Source of the DNA: Streptomyces sp. R21
Lineage (GTDB): Bacteria > Actinomycetota > Actinomycetes > Streptomycetales > Streptomycetaceae
Direction: 5' to 3'
Assembly (NCBI RefSeq): GCF_041051975.1
Contig: NZ_CP163435.1
Location: 2,232,001 to 2,296,000, forward strand
Length of the DNA: 64,000 nt
Of this stretch, positions 46,463-54,934 are shown one piece after another. The position numbers and the translations under genes were made by a program. The notes under the pieces were generated by a model. It was not told the origin of the DNA. It did no database searches and saw only the letters and a list, made by a program, of their open reading frames with translations. Numbering within the stretch: the first letter of the stretch is position 1; each line of letters begins with the position of its first letter.

Positions 46463-46669
46463 ATGAAGCGGTTTCTGGAGGTTCTCGGTTGTGCCGCCCT
46501 GGTGCAGGGCGCGATCGGACTGGTGCACGAGCTCACCGGCAGGCTGCGCGGGTGGGGTGTCGTGCAGCGGTTCGACTTCCTTGACGGCTACGAGGTCTAC
46601 GCGAGCGTCGCACTGCTCGTACTGTCGTTCGCGCTGTTCGCGGCCGCCGAGAGCCGGAAGCCCGGCTGA
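46463..46669 (+). CDS. Small two-helix membrane protein
   Basis: 68 residues from ATG 46463 (MKRFLEVLGC), preceded by a GCGAGGG-type site. Two hydrophobic segments (about 7-22 and 43-62) flank an amphipathic stretch RGWGVVQRFDFLDGYE. Function unknown. The end shares a hairpin with the convergent ribonuclease gene. Confidence 0.65.
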   Translation: MKRFLEVLGCAALVQGAIGLVHELTGRLRGWGVVQRFDFLDGYEVYASVALLVLSFALFAAAESRKPG

Positions 46670-46689
46670 ACGCGGACCGGACTTCCGGC
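46653..46689. terminator. Hairpin between convergent small membrane protein and ribonuclease genes
   Basis: GCCGGAAG (46653-46660) pairs with CTTCCGGC (46682-46689), loop 21 bases, spanning the end of one gene and the gap before the stop of the other. Confidence 0.5.
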
Positions 46690-46701
46690 GTCACCGCCGG
46701 A

Positions 46702-47094
46702 TCAGCAGTCGAAGTCGACCAGGTCGAACGTCGCGTAGTGATCCGAGGTGTAGTAGTCCTCCTGGGTCTTCTTACCGGTGACGATGCGCTTGGCGCCGCG
46801 CGTCGAGGAGCCCGGCGTGATCACCGTGTACTCGTGGTAGTAGCCGGTGGACTGGGAGGGCAGGACACCCTCCCGGTTCTGGAAGACGACGCCGTCCTGC
46901 GAGTACGGGAACGGCCCGCCCGACGCGATCAGGTCGAGCGTGTCGTACGCCTGCGACGGCAGGGCGCTGTAGCAGATGCTGCCGACCGAGGTGGCGGCCG
47001 CGTTGGCGGGGACCGCGACGGTGCCACCGATGACCAGGGCGGACGTGAGGGCGACGAGGGCGCCGATACGAGTGGTGCGTGGGGGGAATCTCAT
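46702..47094 (-). CDS. Secreted guanyl-specific ribonuclease (RNase Sa/T1-like)
   Basis: 130 residues. Signal peptide about 1-33 (ends PANAAA). The mature domain has the microbial ribonuclease triad E88 (YYHEYTVITPG), R103 (AKRIVTG) and H119 (SDHYATF), and a probable disulfide between C41 and C130. It cleaves RNA after guanosine outside the cell. No barstar-like inhibitor gene is adjacent, as usual for exported enzymes of this type. Confidence 0.92.
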   Translation of the reverse strand: MRFPPRTTRIGALVALTSALVIGGTVAVPANAAATSVGSICYSALPSQAYDTLDLIASGGPFPYSQDGVVFQNREGVLPSQSTGYYHEYTVITPGSSTRGAKRIVTGKKTQEDYYTSDHYATFDLVDFDC

Positions 47095-47133
47095 GGACCT
47101 AGCATGACGCGCGTAGACCCTGGCATGTCAACG

Positions 47134-47493
47134 TCAAGGCTGTTGATTTTTCCCGTCAAGTCCGATGAGTTTTCCGGGAGTTAACGTGACGCCCAGGTCC
47201 CTCACGAACACATGCGCGGCGTGCCGGAACGCGGTCGGGACGGCGCCCTCCGCGAAGAAGCGGCGTCCGGCACCGAGCACGACCGGGAACGTCAGCAGAT
47301 GCAGGGTGTCGACGAGGTCGAGAGCCAGCAACGACTGAACGAGAGCTCCGCTTGCGTGCACCTGGAGCTCGCCGTCGGTGCGCTCCTTGAGCGCGGTGAC
47401 CTCCTTGTCGAGGTCGCCGCTGATCACTGTGGTGCTGGACCAGTCCGGCGAGGTCAGCGTCGAGGAGGCGACGTACTGGGATGGGGTCTGGTG
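47134..47493 (-). pseudogene. C-terminal remnant of a dihydrofolate-reductase-family (RibD-like) protein
   Basis: 119 codons follow an in-frame TGA at 47494-47496. The text SQYVASSTLTSPDW, VTALKERTDGELQVHASGAL and DTLHLLTFPVVLGAGRRFF matches the second half of small RibD/DHFR-fold reductases common in actinobacteria. The NADPH-binding N-terminal half is absent and the preceding gene ends 50 bases away. A GTG or ATT start near 47427 would give 97 residues lacking the cofactor site. Confidence 0.7.
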
Positions 47494-47544
47494 TCATCAC
47501 CTCAGACCCCATCGGCGCCCGCAACTCATCGCGCCGCCGGAGGA

Positions 47545-48363
47545 TCACCCCGCGTGGGTCGAGAACAGTCCCCCGGTCGGGCCCTGCTTGTCGCCGCCCT
47601 GGGCCTTCCTCAGGGCGTTGGCGAGGCTCTCGATGGTGAGGGACTGAAGGATCACCCGTCCGTTGCCCTCCAGGGTGGCCAGGGACAGTCCCTCGCCACC
47701 GAAGACGGCGTTCATGAGCCCCTGCCGGTTGAGGCCGCCGACGCGCTGGACGCCGTACTGGATGCCCTCCTCGAAGGCGACGACACAGCCCGTGTCGACC
47801 TCGATGCGACCGCCGAAGTCGGCCGGGTTGAGGTCGATGAAGTTGCCCGCGCCGGCGATGATCACCGTGCCCCGACCAGTGAACTTCTCCAGCACGAAGC
47901 CCTCGCCGCCGCTGCGCCCCGTCCGGCCGCCCTGGAAGGCGATCCCGAAGTCCACGCTCGACTCGGCGGCCACGAAGGCGTCCTTCTCGGCGAACCACGC
48001 GCGCGTGCCGTCGAGCTCCAGGGCGCGCATCTCGCCGGGCAGCACCCCGGCGAAGCCGACGGTGCCCTCGCCGCCCGTCGAGGTGAAGTACTGGAACGCC
48101 AGCGACTCGCCCGCGAGGGCGCGCTGGCCGACCTGCATGGCCGTGCCCATGGCCTGGCGCAGCATGCCGCCCATGCCGCCGGCGCCGCCGCCCTGGGGCT
48201 GTCCGCCCCCGCTTCCGGCGGGACCGGAGAGGCGCGTCTCCATGGTCACGTTCGTGGTCTTGAAGAGGAATTTCCCCGCCTCGCAGTACACGGTCTGCCC
48301 CGGCTGCAGGCTGACGACCGCCATCTGCATGGCGTTGCCGACGATTTCTTGCTGAAGAGTCAC
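47545..48363 (-). CDS. AIM24-family protein
   Basis: 272 residues of beta-helical AIM24/TIGR00266 fold, rich in glycine: QPGQTVYCEAGKFLF near the start, a GGG(Q/M)-rich insert (about 50-70), then GKFTGRGTVIIAGAGNFIDL-like strands and GCVVAFEEGIQYGVQ. The Gly/Met-rich insert is typical of the larger bacterial form. Function is unknown; yeast AIM24 affects mitochondrial cristae. It has its own start at 48363, divergent from the SDR gene. Confidence 0.87.
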   Translation of the reverse strand: MTLQQEIVGNAMQMAVVSLQPGQTVYCEAGKFLFKTTNVTMETRLSGPAGSGGGQPQGGGAGGMGGMLRQAMGTAMQVGQRALAGESLAFQYFTSTGGEGTVGFAGVLPGEMRALELDGTRAWFAEKDAFVAAESSVDFGIAFQGGRTGRSGGEGFVLEKFTGRGTVIIAGAGNFIDLNPADFGGRIEVDTGCVVAFEEGIQYGVQRVGGLNRQGLMNAVFGGEGLSLATLEGNGRVILQSLTIESLANALRKAQGGDKQGPTGGLFSTHAG

Positions 48364-48436
48364 GACGGGAGAACGGAGAAAGTGGAGGGAAAGGTTCCGG
48401 CCACGCGTTCCCGTCGTCCGTTTGGCGCCCTATCCC

Positions 48437-48508
48437 GTCGCCCGCCCGCCGGCAGATCCCGACGTCCGCCCGTCGGCAGATCGCGTCGCCCGCCTGTCGG
48501 CCGATCTC
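48437..48508. repeat. Three imperfect 24-bp tandem repeats
   Basis: Units starting at 48437, 48461 and 48485 share a GYCCGCCYGYCGGCMGATC-like core, matching at about 20 of 24 positions. They lie between the divergent AIM24 and SDR genes, in the likely SDR leader. Confidence 0.6.
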
Positions 48509-48559
48509 GGCGTCCGTTTGCCGCCAGCGTCCGGGGTCCGTGGCCGGTGGGATGGGGTC

Positions 48560-49318
48560 ATGACTTCAACGACTTCGCAGGAAACCATGAATGGCAAGGT
48601 TGTACTCGTGACCGGCGGCAGCCGGGGTATCGGTGCCGCGACGGCGCTCCGGCTCGCCAGGGAGGGCGCGGATGTGGCGCTCACCTACGTACAGGGCAAG
48701 GAGGCCGCGGAGGAGGTCGTACGGGGCATCGAGGCGCTCGGGCGGCGGGGGCTCGCCCTGCGTGCGGACTCCTCGGACGCGGCGGAGGCCGCCGAGTCGG
48801 TCGGCAGGGTGGTGGAGGCCTTCGGGCGCCTCGACGTGCTGGTCAACAACGTGGGCGTCGGCGTTCTCGGCCCCCTGGAATCGCTCTCCCTCGCCGACGT
48901 CGACCGGGTGCTCTCGGTGAACGTGCGCGGGGTCTTCCTGGCCTCGCAGGCCGCTGCCGCCCGGCTGGAGCGGGGTGGGCGGATCGTCACGATCGGTACG
49001 TGTATGACGCAGCGGGTGCCCGGGGCCGGCGGCACGCTGTACGCGACCAGCAAGTCCGCCCTGGTCGGGCTGACCAAGGCGCTTGCTCGTGAGCTGGGCG
49101 AGCGGGGGATCGCCGCGAACATCGTCCATCCGGGGCCTGTCGACACCGACATGAATCCGGCCGATGGGCCGGGTGCGGCCGGGCAGGCGGCGATGACCTC
49201 CGTGGGGCGGTTCGGTACGGCCGAGGAGGTTGCTTCGATGGTCGCCTATCTGGCGGGGGCCGAAGCGTCGTACGTCACCGGGGCCGAGTTCTCCGTGGAC
49301 GGAGGGTACGCGGCGTAG
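48560..49318 (+). CDS. Short-chain dehydrogenase/reductase
   Basis: 252 residues. Cofactor motif TGGSRGIGAA (about 18-27), NNVG (about 96), and the active-site Tyr-x-x-x-Lys in LYATSKSAL, close to the end VTGAEFSVDGGYAA. The usual catalytic Ser is replaced by a Thr/Cys-containing TIGTCMT segment. NAD(P)-dependent oxidoreductase of unknown substrate, fabG-like. ATG 48560 opens after the tandem repeats. Confidence 0.88.
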   Translation: MTSTTSQETMNGKVVLVTGGSRGIGAATALRLAREGADVALTYVQGKEAAEEVVRGIEALGRRGLALRADSSDAAEAAESVGRVVEAFGRLDVLVNNVGVGVLGPLESLSLADVDRVLSVNVRGVFLASQAAAARLERGGRIVTIGTCMTQRVPGAGGTLYATSKSALVGLTKALARELGERGIAANIVHPGPVDTDMNPADGPGAAGQAAMTSVGRFGTAEEVASMVAYLAGAEASYVTGAEFSVDGGYAA

Positions 49319-49328
49319 GGGGTACGGG

Positions 49329-49397
49329 GGGGGCGGCCCTACGGGGTTTTCGCCCCCTCCGCCCCTACCCGTCCCGTACCCGGGGGCTGCCGCCCCC
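49329..49397. terminator. Pair of GC hairpins between SDR and allantoicase genes
   Basis: GGGGGCG (49329-49335) pairs with CGCCCCC (49351-49357), and GGGGGC (49382-49387) with GCCCCC (49392-49397). They separate the convergent SDR and allantoicase genes. Confidence 0.55.
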
Positions 49398-49446
49398 AGA
49401 CCCCCGCTATCGGCCTGAACGGCCTCGTCCTCAAACGCCGGACGGG

Positions 49447-50556
49447 CTAAAGCTCCTGATGGCGCGCCGTCAGGCGGGTCACGCCCTCGTCCGTCAGGGA
49501 GCCGTACAGCCGCAGGCGGGAGATTCCGCCGTCCGGGAAGATGTCCACGCGCGCGTGGGTGCCTGTCGCCGCGGTGGCGAGAACGAAGCGGTGGTTGGTG
49601 TCGGGCTGGAGGCGGGTGCGGGGGAGGATCTCCGTCCACTCGCCGTTCTCGCCGTCCTTGACGGACACCGAAGCCCAGCCCGCCGAGTTGCCCTTCAGGT
49701 ACGCCGTGTCGATCTCCAGGGCGCGGATCTCCGACTGGGCGGTCAGCTGGTAGCTGATCCAGTCGTTGCCGTTGTCGCGGCGGCGGCGGGTCTCCCAGCC
49801 GTCGTCCATCTTGCGGGAGCGGCCCGGCTGGATGGTGTTGGTGGCGGGCGAGTAGAAGAGGTTCGAGGCGCCCTCGACCTGGCCGCCGTTCTCCAGGGCC
49901 ACGACGTCGAACGTGCCCAGCGTGGTGAGCCACTTCGGGTCCGGTACGACCTCGCCGTACACGCGCAGGCGGGCGATGCCGCCGTCGGGGTGCTGGTTGA
50001 CGCGCAGGTGCGTGAAGCGCTGCTCGACGGAGACGGCGAAGCCGTTCGCGGCGTGGCCGCCGACCGGCGTGCGCGGGACGAGGGGCGTCCACTTGACGTC
50101 GCCGGAGAGGAGCTCCTCCGGAGTCGGCGCGCCCGCTACGGATGCCCCCTCGACCGATACCGCCTGCGGGTAGTTGCCGCGGAAGTGGGCCGTGTCCACG
50201 ACGATGCCGCGGACGACACCGGGGGCCCCGAGCCGTACGAGTGCCCAGTCGTGGTCCTCGGCCGTCGGCCACGGGTGCTCGGCCGAGACACCGCGGCGGC
50301 GGCGCGTCTCCCAGCCGTCCATGATCTTGCCCTTGTGGCCGAAGTGCTCCGGGTCGAACTCGGCGCGCTCGGGCACGAGGAGGTTCTCGCGCTCGGCGAA
50401 GAACTCGTCGTTGGCGGCGACGACGCCGGCGCCGAGCTGTCGGTCGGCGAGGTTGGCGTACTGGGTGAAGGGGAAGTCGGCGGTGCGGTAGTCCGCGTAC
50501 GGGTCACCGCCTCCGTAGGGGTTCGCGTCGCCGGTGAAACGAGGTGTCGCCGTCAC
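49447..50556 (-). CDS. alc: Allantoicase
   Basis: 369 residues made of two homologous beta-sandwich repeats. The signature GKIMDGWETRRRR (about 75-87) recurs as RKMDDGWETRRRRDNG (about 250). DTAHFRGNYPQ and DTAYLKGNSAG also pair. It hydrolyses allantoate to ureidoglycolate and urea. It lies 56 bases downstream of the allantoinase gene, forming an allantoin operon. Length fits the family. Confidence 0.93.
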   Translation of the reverse strand: MTATPRFTGDANPYGGGDPYADYRTADFPFTQYANLADRQLGAGVVAANDEFFAERENLLVPERAEFDPEHFGHKGKIMDGWETRRRRGVSAEHPWPTAEDHDWALVRLGAPGVVRGIVVDTAHFRGNYPQAVSVEGASVAGAPTPEELLSGDVKWTPLVPRTPVGGHAANGFAVSVEQRFTHLRVNQHPDGGIARLRVYGEVVPDPKWLTTLGTFDVVALENGGQVEGASNLFYSPATNTIQPGRSRKMDDGWETRRRRDNGNDWISYQLTAQSEIRALEIDTAYLKGNSAGWASVSVKDGENGEWTEILPRTRLQPDTNHRFVLATAATGTHARVDIFPDGGISRLRLYGSLTDEGVTRLTARHQEL

Positions 50557-50611
50557 GATGATCGATCTGCCTTTCGAAGGTCGGCCGCTGCGGGTGCGGG
50601 CGGAGTAGGGA

Positions 50612-51961
50612 CTACGAGTGACGGGTCAGAAGCTGCCCGGTCGGCTCGGTGAACTCGCCGTCGGCCACGATGCGTTGCCCGCGCAGCCAGGTGGACTTGA
50701 CGACGCCGCTGAGCGTCTTGCCCGCGTACGCGGTGACCCGGTTGCGGTGCTGGAGCTCGGCCGGGTCCACGGTGAAGGTCTCGTCGGGTGCGAGCACGGC
50801 GAAGTCGGCGTCGCGGCCCGCCTCGATGGCGCCCTTGCGGTCGTCGAGGCCGGCCAGTCGAGCGGTGCTCGTGGACATCCAGCGGACCACGTCCTCCAGG
50901 CCGTACCCGCGGGTGCGGGCCTCGGTCCAGATGGCGGCCAGGCTCAGCTGGAGGCCGGAGATGCCGCCCCACGCGGTCGCGAAGTCGTCGGTCTTCAGGT
51001 CGGCCGTGGAGGGCGAGTGGTCGGTGACGACACAGTCGATGGTGCCGTCGGCGAGCGCCTGCCAGAGCAGGTCCTGGTTGGCGGCCTCGCGGATGGGCGG
51101 GCAGCACTTGAACTCGCTGGCACCGTCCGGGACTTCCTCCGCGGTGAGCGTGAGGTAGTGCGGACAGGTCTCCACGGTGATGCGGACACCTTCGGCCTTC
51201 GCCGCGGCGATCAGCGGCAGCGCGTCGCTCGACGACAGGTGCAGCACGTGCACGCGCGCGTTGAGGCGCCTGGCCTGGGCGATGAGGTTCTCGATCGCGG
51301 TGTCCTCGGCGTCGCGCGGCCGCGAGGCGAGGAAGTCCGCGTACTTCTGGCCCCCCTTCTGCGGGGCGGCGGCCAGGTGGTGCGGGTCCTCGGCGTGCAC
51401 GATGAGGAGCCCGCCGAAGCCGGCGATCTCGGCCAGGGACTGGGCGAGCTGCTCCTGGTCGAGCTCCGGGAACTCGTCCACGCCCGACGGCGACAGGAAC
51501 GCCTTGAAGCCGAAGACACCCGCGTCGTGCAGAGGCCGCAGGTCCTTGACGTTGTCGGGCAGCGCGCCGCCCCAGAAGCCGACGTCGATGTGCGCCTTGG
51601 AGGCGGCGACGTCCTTCTTCGTACGGAGGTTGTCGACCGTCGTGGTCGGCGGGAGGGAGTTGAGCGGCATGTCGATCAGGGTGGTGATGCCACCGGCGGC
51701 CGCGGCGCGCGTGGCGGTCCAGAAGCCCTCCCACTCGGTGCGCCCGGGGTCGTTGACGTGCACGTGGGTGTCGACGAGGCCGGGCAGCAGGACGTCGTCC
51801 CCGAAGTCCTCCAGCCGGGCCCCTTCCGGTACCTCGGCGTCGTACGCGAGTACGGCCGTGATCTTCCCCGCGGCGACCGCGACCGAAGCCGCGCGCGTCC
51901 CCTCGGGAGTGATGACGCGCGTCGAGCGCAGCACCAGTTCGACCCATCCGTCTTCGGACAC
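50612..51961 (-). CDS. allB: Allantoinase
   Basis: 449 residues from GTG 51961 ([10 protein letters not shown]), which sits after GAGAGAGGGG; starts at 51979 or 51991 would lengthen it by 6 or 10 residues. Cyclic amidohydrolase metal site: H66 and H68 in VDTHVHVN, carbamylated K152 in [10 protein letters not shown]188 in IVHAEDP, H240 in VLHLSSS and D313 in VTDHSPS. It opens the allantoin ring. The two catabolic genes are divergent from the IclR regulator gene, with several operator-like repeats between. Confidence 0.93.
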   Translation of the reverse strand: MSEDGWVELVLRSTRVITPEGTRAASVAVAAGKITAVLAYDAEVPEGARLEDFGDDVLLPGLVDTHVHVNDPGRTEWEGFWTATRAAAAGGITTLIDMPLNSLPPTTTVDNLRTKKDVAASKAHIDVGFWGGALPDNVKDLRPLHDAGVFGFKAFLSPSGVDEFPELDQEQLAQSLAEIAGFGGLLIVHAEDPHHLAAAPQKGGQKYADFLASRPRDAEDTAIENLIAQARRLNARVHVLHLSSSDALPLIAAAKAEGVRITVETCPHYLTLTAEEVPDGASEFKCCPPIREAANQDLLWQALADGTIDCVVTDHSPSTADLKTDDFATAWGGISGLQLSLAAIWTEARTRGYGLEDVVRWMSTSTARLAGLDDRKGAIEAGRDADFAVLAPDETFTVDPAELQHRNRVTAYAGKTLSGVVKSTWLRGQRIVADGEFTEPTGQLLTRHS

Positions 51962-51990
51962 CCGGACCCCTCTCTCCATGCCGCCGTTCA

Positions 51991-52042
51991 CTTCCGCGTA
52001 ACGGATTTACCTCCGCGTAACGGAATTCAACGTTCTGTTGAA
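51991..52042. promoter_or_regulatory. Triple operator-like array at the allantoinase promoter
   Basis: TCCGCGTAACGGA occurs twice (51993-52005, 52012-52024), each an imperfect inverted repeat. TTCAACGTTCTGTTGAA (52026-52042) has perfect 6-bp arms. On the minus strand TTGACG (52073-52068) and AAGACT (52050-52045), spaced 17 bases, form a plausible promoter whose start would lie inside the array. The half-sites resemble the palindrome at 52118-52134. Confidence 0.55.
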
Positions 52043-52111
52043 GGAGTCTTCACTCCCGCCCCCACGCCGTCAAGGGCCCACCTCTCCACTCTGCCCCGGA
52101 TGCGTCCACTC

Positions 52112-52140
52112 TGGACGTTTCCACAAAGTGGAAATATAAT
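52112..52140 (+). promoter_or_regulatory. Promoter of the IclR-type gene with palindrome in its spacer
   Basis: TGGACG (52112-52117) and a perfect TATAAT (52135-52140) are 17 bases apart. The spacer is exactly the palindrome TTTCCACAAAGTGGAAA (52118-52134), with 7-bp arms and a 3-base centre. Repressor binding here would directly block RNA polymerase. Confidence 0.75.
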
Positions 52141-52235
52141 TCCGTCACGCAGAACGTAGCTACACACAACCGGGCAGTCAACCAACCGCCGGGTAGGCTG
52201 CATCACTGCCTCTCAGCATTGAAAGGACCGCCGCC

Positions 52236-53039
52236 GTGCCGTCGTCCAGCGCCAGCACCACCGACGCCGCCAAATCCTCCGCTCCCAGTGGTGGCGTCCA
52301 GTCCCTCGAGCGCGCCTTCGACCTGCTGGAGCGCATGGCGGACGCCGGGGGCGAAGTCGGCCTGAGCGAGCTCTCCGCGAGCAGCGGGCTGCCGCTGCCC
52401 ACCATCCACCGTCTGATGCGCACGCTGGTGGCCTGCGGCTATGTCCGCCAGCAGCCCAACCGGCGGTACGCGCTCGGCCCCCGTCTCATCCGCCTCGGCG
52501 AGTCCTCGGCCAGGCTTCTGGGCACCTGGGCCCGCCCGTATCTGGCGCGCCTCGTCGAGGAGACCGGCGAGACGGCGAACATGGCGCTGCTCGACGGCGA
52601 CGAGATCGTCTACGTGGCGCAGGTGCCGTCCAAGCACTCGATGCGCATGTTCACCGAGGTCGGCCGGCGGGTGCTGCCGCACTCCACGGGCGTGGGCAAG
52701 GCGCTGCTCGCGCACACCCCGGCGAACGAGGTGCGCGCGCTGCTGGCCCGTACCGGTATGCCCGCCGCCACGGACAAGACGATCACCACCGCGGACGGCT
52801 TCCTCACCGCCCTCGAAGAGGTGCGCCGGCTCGGCTACGCGATCGACGACAACGAGCAGGAGATCGGCGTCCGCTGCCTGGCGGTGTCCGTGCCCGACTC
52901 CCCCACCGCGGCCGCCATCTCGATCTCCGGCCCCGCGGGCCGGGTCACCGAGGCGGCCACCGAGCGGATCGTGCCCGTGCTCCAGCAGGTCGCCGTGGAG
53001 CTGTCGCAGGCACTGGCGAACCCGGGCCCTGCCGCCTAG
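52236..53039 (+). CDS. allR: IclR-family regulator of allantoin catabolism (AllR-like)
   Basis: 267 residues from GTG 52236. The winged-helix DNA-binding domain (about 20-85) contains LSELSASSGLPLPTIHRLMRTL. The effector domain (about 95-260) includes GRRVLPHSTGVGKALLAH and IGVRCLAVSVPDSP. Such regulators bind allantoate- or glyoxylate-type ligands. Divergence from allB and the matching operators at its own promoter and at the malate synthase promoter support an AllR-like repressor role. This is inference from family and context. Confidence 0.87.
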   Translation: MPSSSASTTDAAKSSAPSGGVQSLERAFDLLERMADAGGEVGLSELSASSGLPLPTIHRLMRTLVACGYVRQQPNRRYALGPRLIRLGESSARLLGTWARPYLARLVEETGETANMALLDGDEIVYVAQVPSKHSMRMFTEVGRRVLPHSTGVGKALLAHTPANEVRALLARTGMPAATDKTITTADGFLTALEEVRRLGYAIDDNEQEIGVRCLAVSVPDSPTAAAISISGPAGRVTEAATERIVPVLQQVAVELSQALANPGPAA

Positions 53040-53046
53040 GACGCCC

Positions 53047-53766
53047 TCATCGACGTATCGCCGAACCCGCTGTAGAGCTCGCCGTCGAACTCACCGGCGT
53101 GCAGGCGGTCTTGAGCCGCCCGTCCGTCATCTCCAGCACCTCGTCCGCCTCGTCGAGGTGGGCGCGGTCGTGCGTCACGAGGACGGTCGCCGTGGCGCGC
53201 TCGCGGGTGAGCCGGGCCAGCAGGTCGAGCACGGCCGCGCCGCGCTCGTGGTCGAGCGCGCTCGTCGGCTCGTCCACCAGGAGGACGGACGGCTCGTTGA
53301 CCAGGGCGCGGGCGATGTTGACCCGCTGGCGCTGACCGCCCGACAGCTGGTGCGGACGCCGGTGGGCCAGCTCGGCCAGCCCGACCGCGTCCAGCAACTC
53401 CCGCGCACGGTCCGCCACTTGGCGCCGCCCGTCCAGGTGGCCCATCACCAGGAGCTGTTCCAGCGCCGTCAGTGACGGCAGCAGGTTGGGCTGCTGGAAG
53501 ACGATGCCGATCTCGCGGCGGCGCAGCAGGGCCCGCTCGGCGGGGCTCAGTTCCGCCGTCTCCGTACCGCTGACCAGCACGCGTCCGTGGTCCGGCGTCA
53601 CCAGGGTCGCGGCCACCGCGAGCAGGCTGGACTTGCCGGAGCCGGAGGGGCCGACGACCGCGGTCATGGTGCCCGCGGGCACCTCGACGCCGACTGCGTC
53701 GAGGGCGGTCAGCCGCCCGTCGCCGTCCGGGTAGGTGAGGGTGATGCGGTCCAGTACGAGGGTCAT
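53047..53766 (-). CDS. ABC exporter ATP-binding protein (MacB/LolD type)
   Basis: 239 residues. Walker [11 protein letters not shown]-loop VFQQPNLLP, signature LSGGQRQR, Walker [13 protein letters not shown] and switch THDRAHL. ATG 53766 overlaps the permease stop (ATGA). With an FtsX-like permease it forms a two-gene exporter. The C-terminal ~20 residues are Ser/Thr-rich and atypical. Its stop lies only about 8 bases from the regulator stop, so the genes converge tightly. Confidence 0.9.
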   Translation of the reverse strand: MTLVLDRITLTYPDGDGRLTALDAVGVEVPAGTMTAVVGPSGSGKSSLLAVAATLVTPDHGRVLVSGTETAELSPAERALLRRREIGIVFQQPNLLPSLTALEQLLVMGHLDGRRQVADRARELLDAVGLAELAHRRPHQLSGGQRQRVNIARALVNEPSVLLVDEPTSALDHERGAAVLDLLARLTRERATATVLVTHDRAHLDEADEVLEMTDGRLKTACTPVSSTASSTAGSAIRR

Positions 53767-54800
53767 CGGGCGCTCCCCAGTGCGGTCAGCGGGTCGACGG
53801 CGGTGATGCGGCGGACGGACAGGCCCGCGCCGAGTGCTCCGAGGGCGATCATCACGCCGGCGGGGCCGAGGACGGTCGGCGCGTCGAGCACGAAGGGCAC
53901 GTCGCCGCCCCGGACCAGCCCGCCGATCGCGGCGGCGAGGCCGACCCCGAGGGCGGTGCCCGCCGCGAGCATCAGCACGGCCTGCCCGAGTGCGTCCCGC
54001 AGCAGATACGGCGTCGACGCGCCCAGCGCCTTCAGTACGGCGATGTCGCCGGACCGCTGGATGGTCCACACCGTGAAGAACGCCCCTATGACGAGCGCCG
54101 AAATGACGAACAGAAATGCGCGCATGAGCTGGAGCGAGCCGTTCTCTGCCTGGTAGGAGCCGATGGCGGTGAGCGCGTCGTCCTTGGTGAGGGTCCGGGT
54201 GCCGGCGGCGCGGTCGGCCGCCGCGAGGTCGGCGCCGTCGGCGCGCAGCGCGATCACCGTGGCGGGACCGGACAGCTCGGTCCACACCACCGGCGTATGG
54301 CTGTACGAGGCCTCACCGGCGACCGCGGTGACGGTCCGCTCGGTGCCGCCGAGCCGCACCCGGTCCCCGACGGTGACGTCCAGCGCGGCGGCGGCCTTCT
54401 TGGACAGCACGATCTCCTCCGGCCCGACACCGTGCGGGGCGATCCCCGCGTCCGGGCGGACGGCGAAGGACGACACCGCGGCCGTACGGTCCCCGGCGGC
54501 GGCGTTGAGTGTGCGGATGCCGATCGGCTCCGCGGAGGTGACGCCCGGCCGGTCGGCCCAGGTCCGCCAGGCGCGCTCCGGAACGGTCGAGCCGGTGAAG
54601 GACACGGACTGACCGGCGGGCGGCCGGGCGAAGGCGAGGTGGTCGGCGGGCAGGCCGGTGACCGCCGAGGTGTTCTCCTCGGCGAGCCCGGCGGTCAGGC
54701 CGGACAGCAGCCCCACGAGCAGGGTGATCAGCACGACCACGGCGCCCATCAGGGCGAACCGCCCCTTGGCCAACCTGAGGTCTCTCCATGCGACGAACAT
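53763..54800 (-). CDS. ABC exporter permease (FtsX/MacB type)
   Basis: 345 residues. One N-terminal transmembrane helix (about 18-40), a large extracytoplasmic domain (about 45-230) and three C-terminal helices (from AFLFVISALVIGAFFTVW), the FtsX layout. ATG 54800 (MFVAWRDLRLAK) is preferred to 54836. A two-component system is divergently encoded 134 bases away, so it probably controls this exporter, as in antibiotic or lipid stress systems. Confidence 0.88.
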   Translation of the reverse strand: MFVAWRDLRLAKGRFALMGAVVVLITLLVGLLSGLTAGLAEENTSAVTGLPADHLAFARPPAGQSVSFTGSTVPERAWRTWADRPGVTSAEPIGIRTLNAAAGDRTAAVSSFAVRPDAGIAPHGVGPEEIVLSKKAAAALDVTVGDRVRLGGTERTVTAVAGEASYSHTPVVWTELSGPATVIALRADGADLAAADRAAGTRTLTKDDALTAIGSYQAENGSLQLMRAFLFVISALVIGAFFTVWTIQRSGDIAVLKALGASTPYLLRDALGQAVLMLAAGTALGVGLAAAIGGLVRGGDVPFVLDAPTVLGPAGVMIALGALGAGLSVRRITAVDPLTALGSAR

Positions 54801-54934
54801 GCCCCCACCCTGGGGCCCGGGCCCCGGCCGGGGCATCGCGCCACGGCACGGTTCACCCGCATCGAAGGAGGGACGCCTCTTTCAAACTTTCGGTTGACCG
54901 GGGCCCGCCGCGGCCCGCTTACGCTGGAACGACC

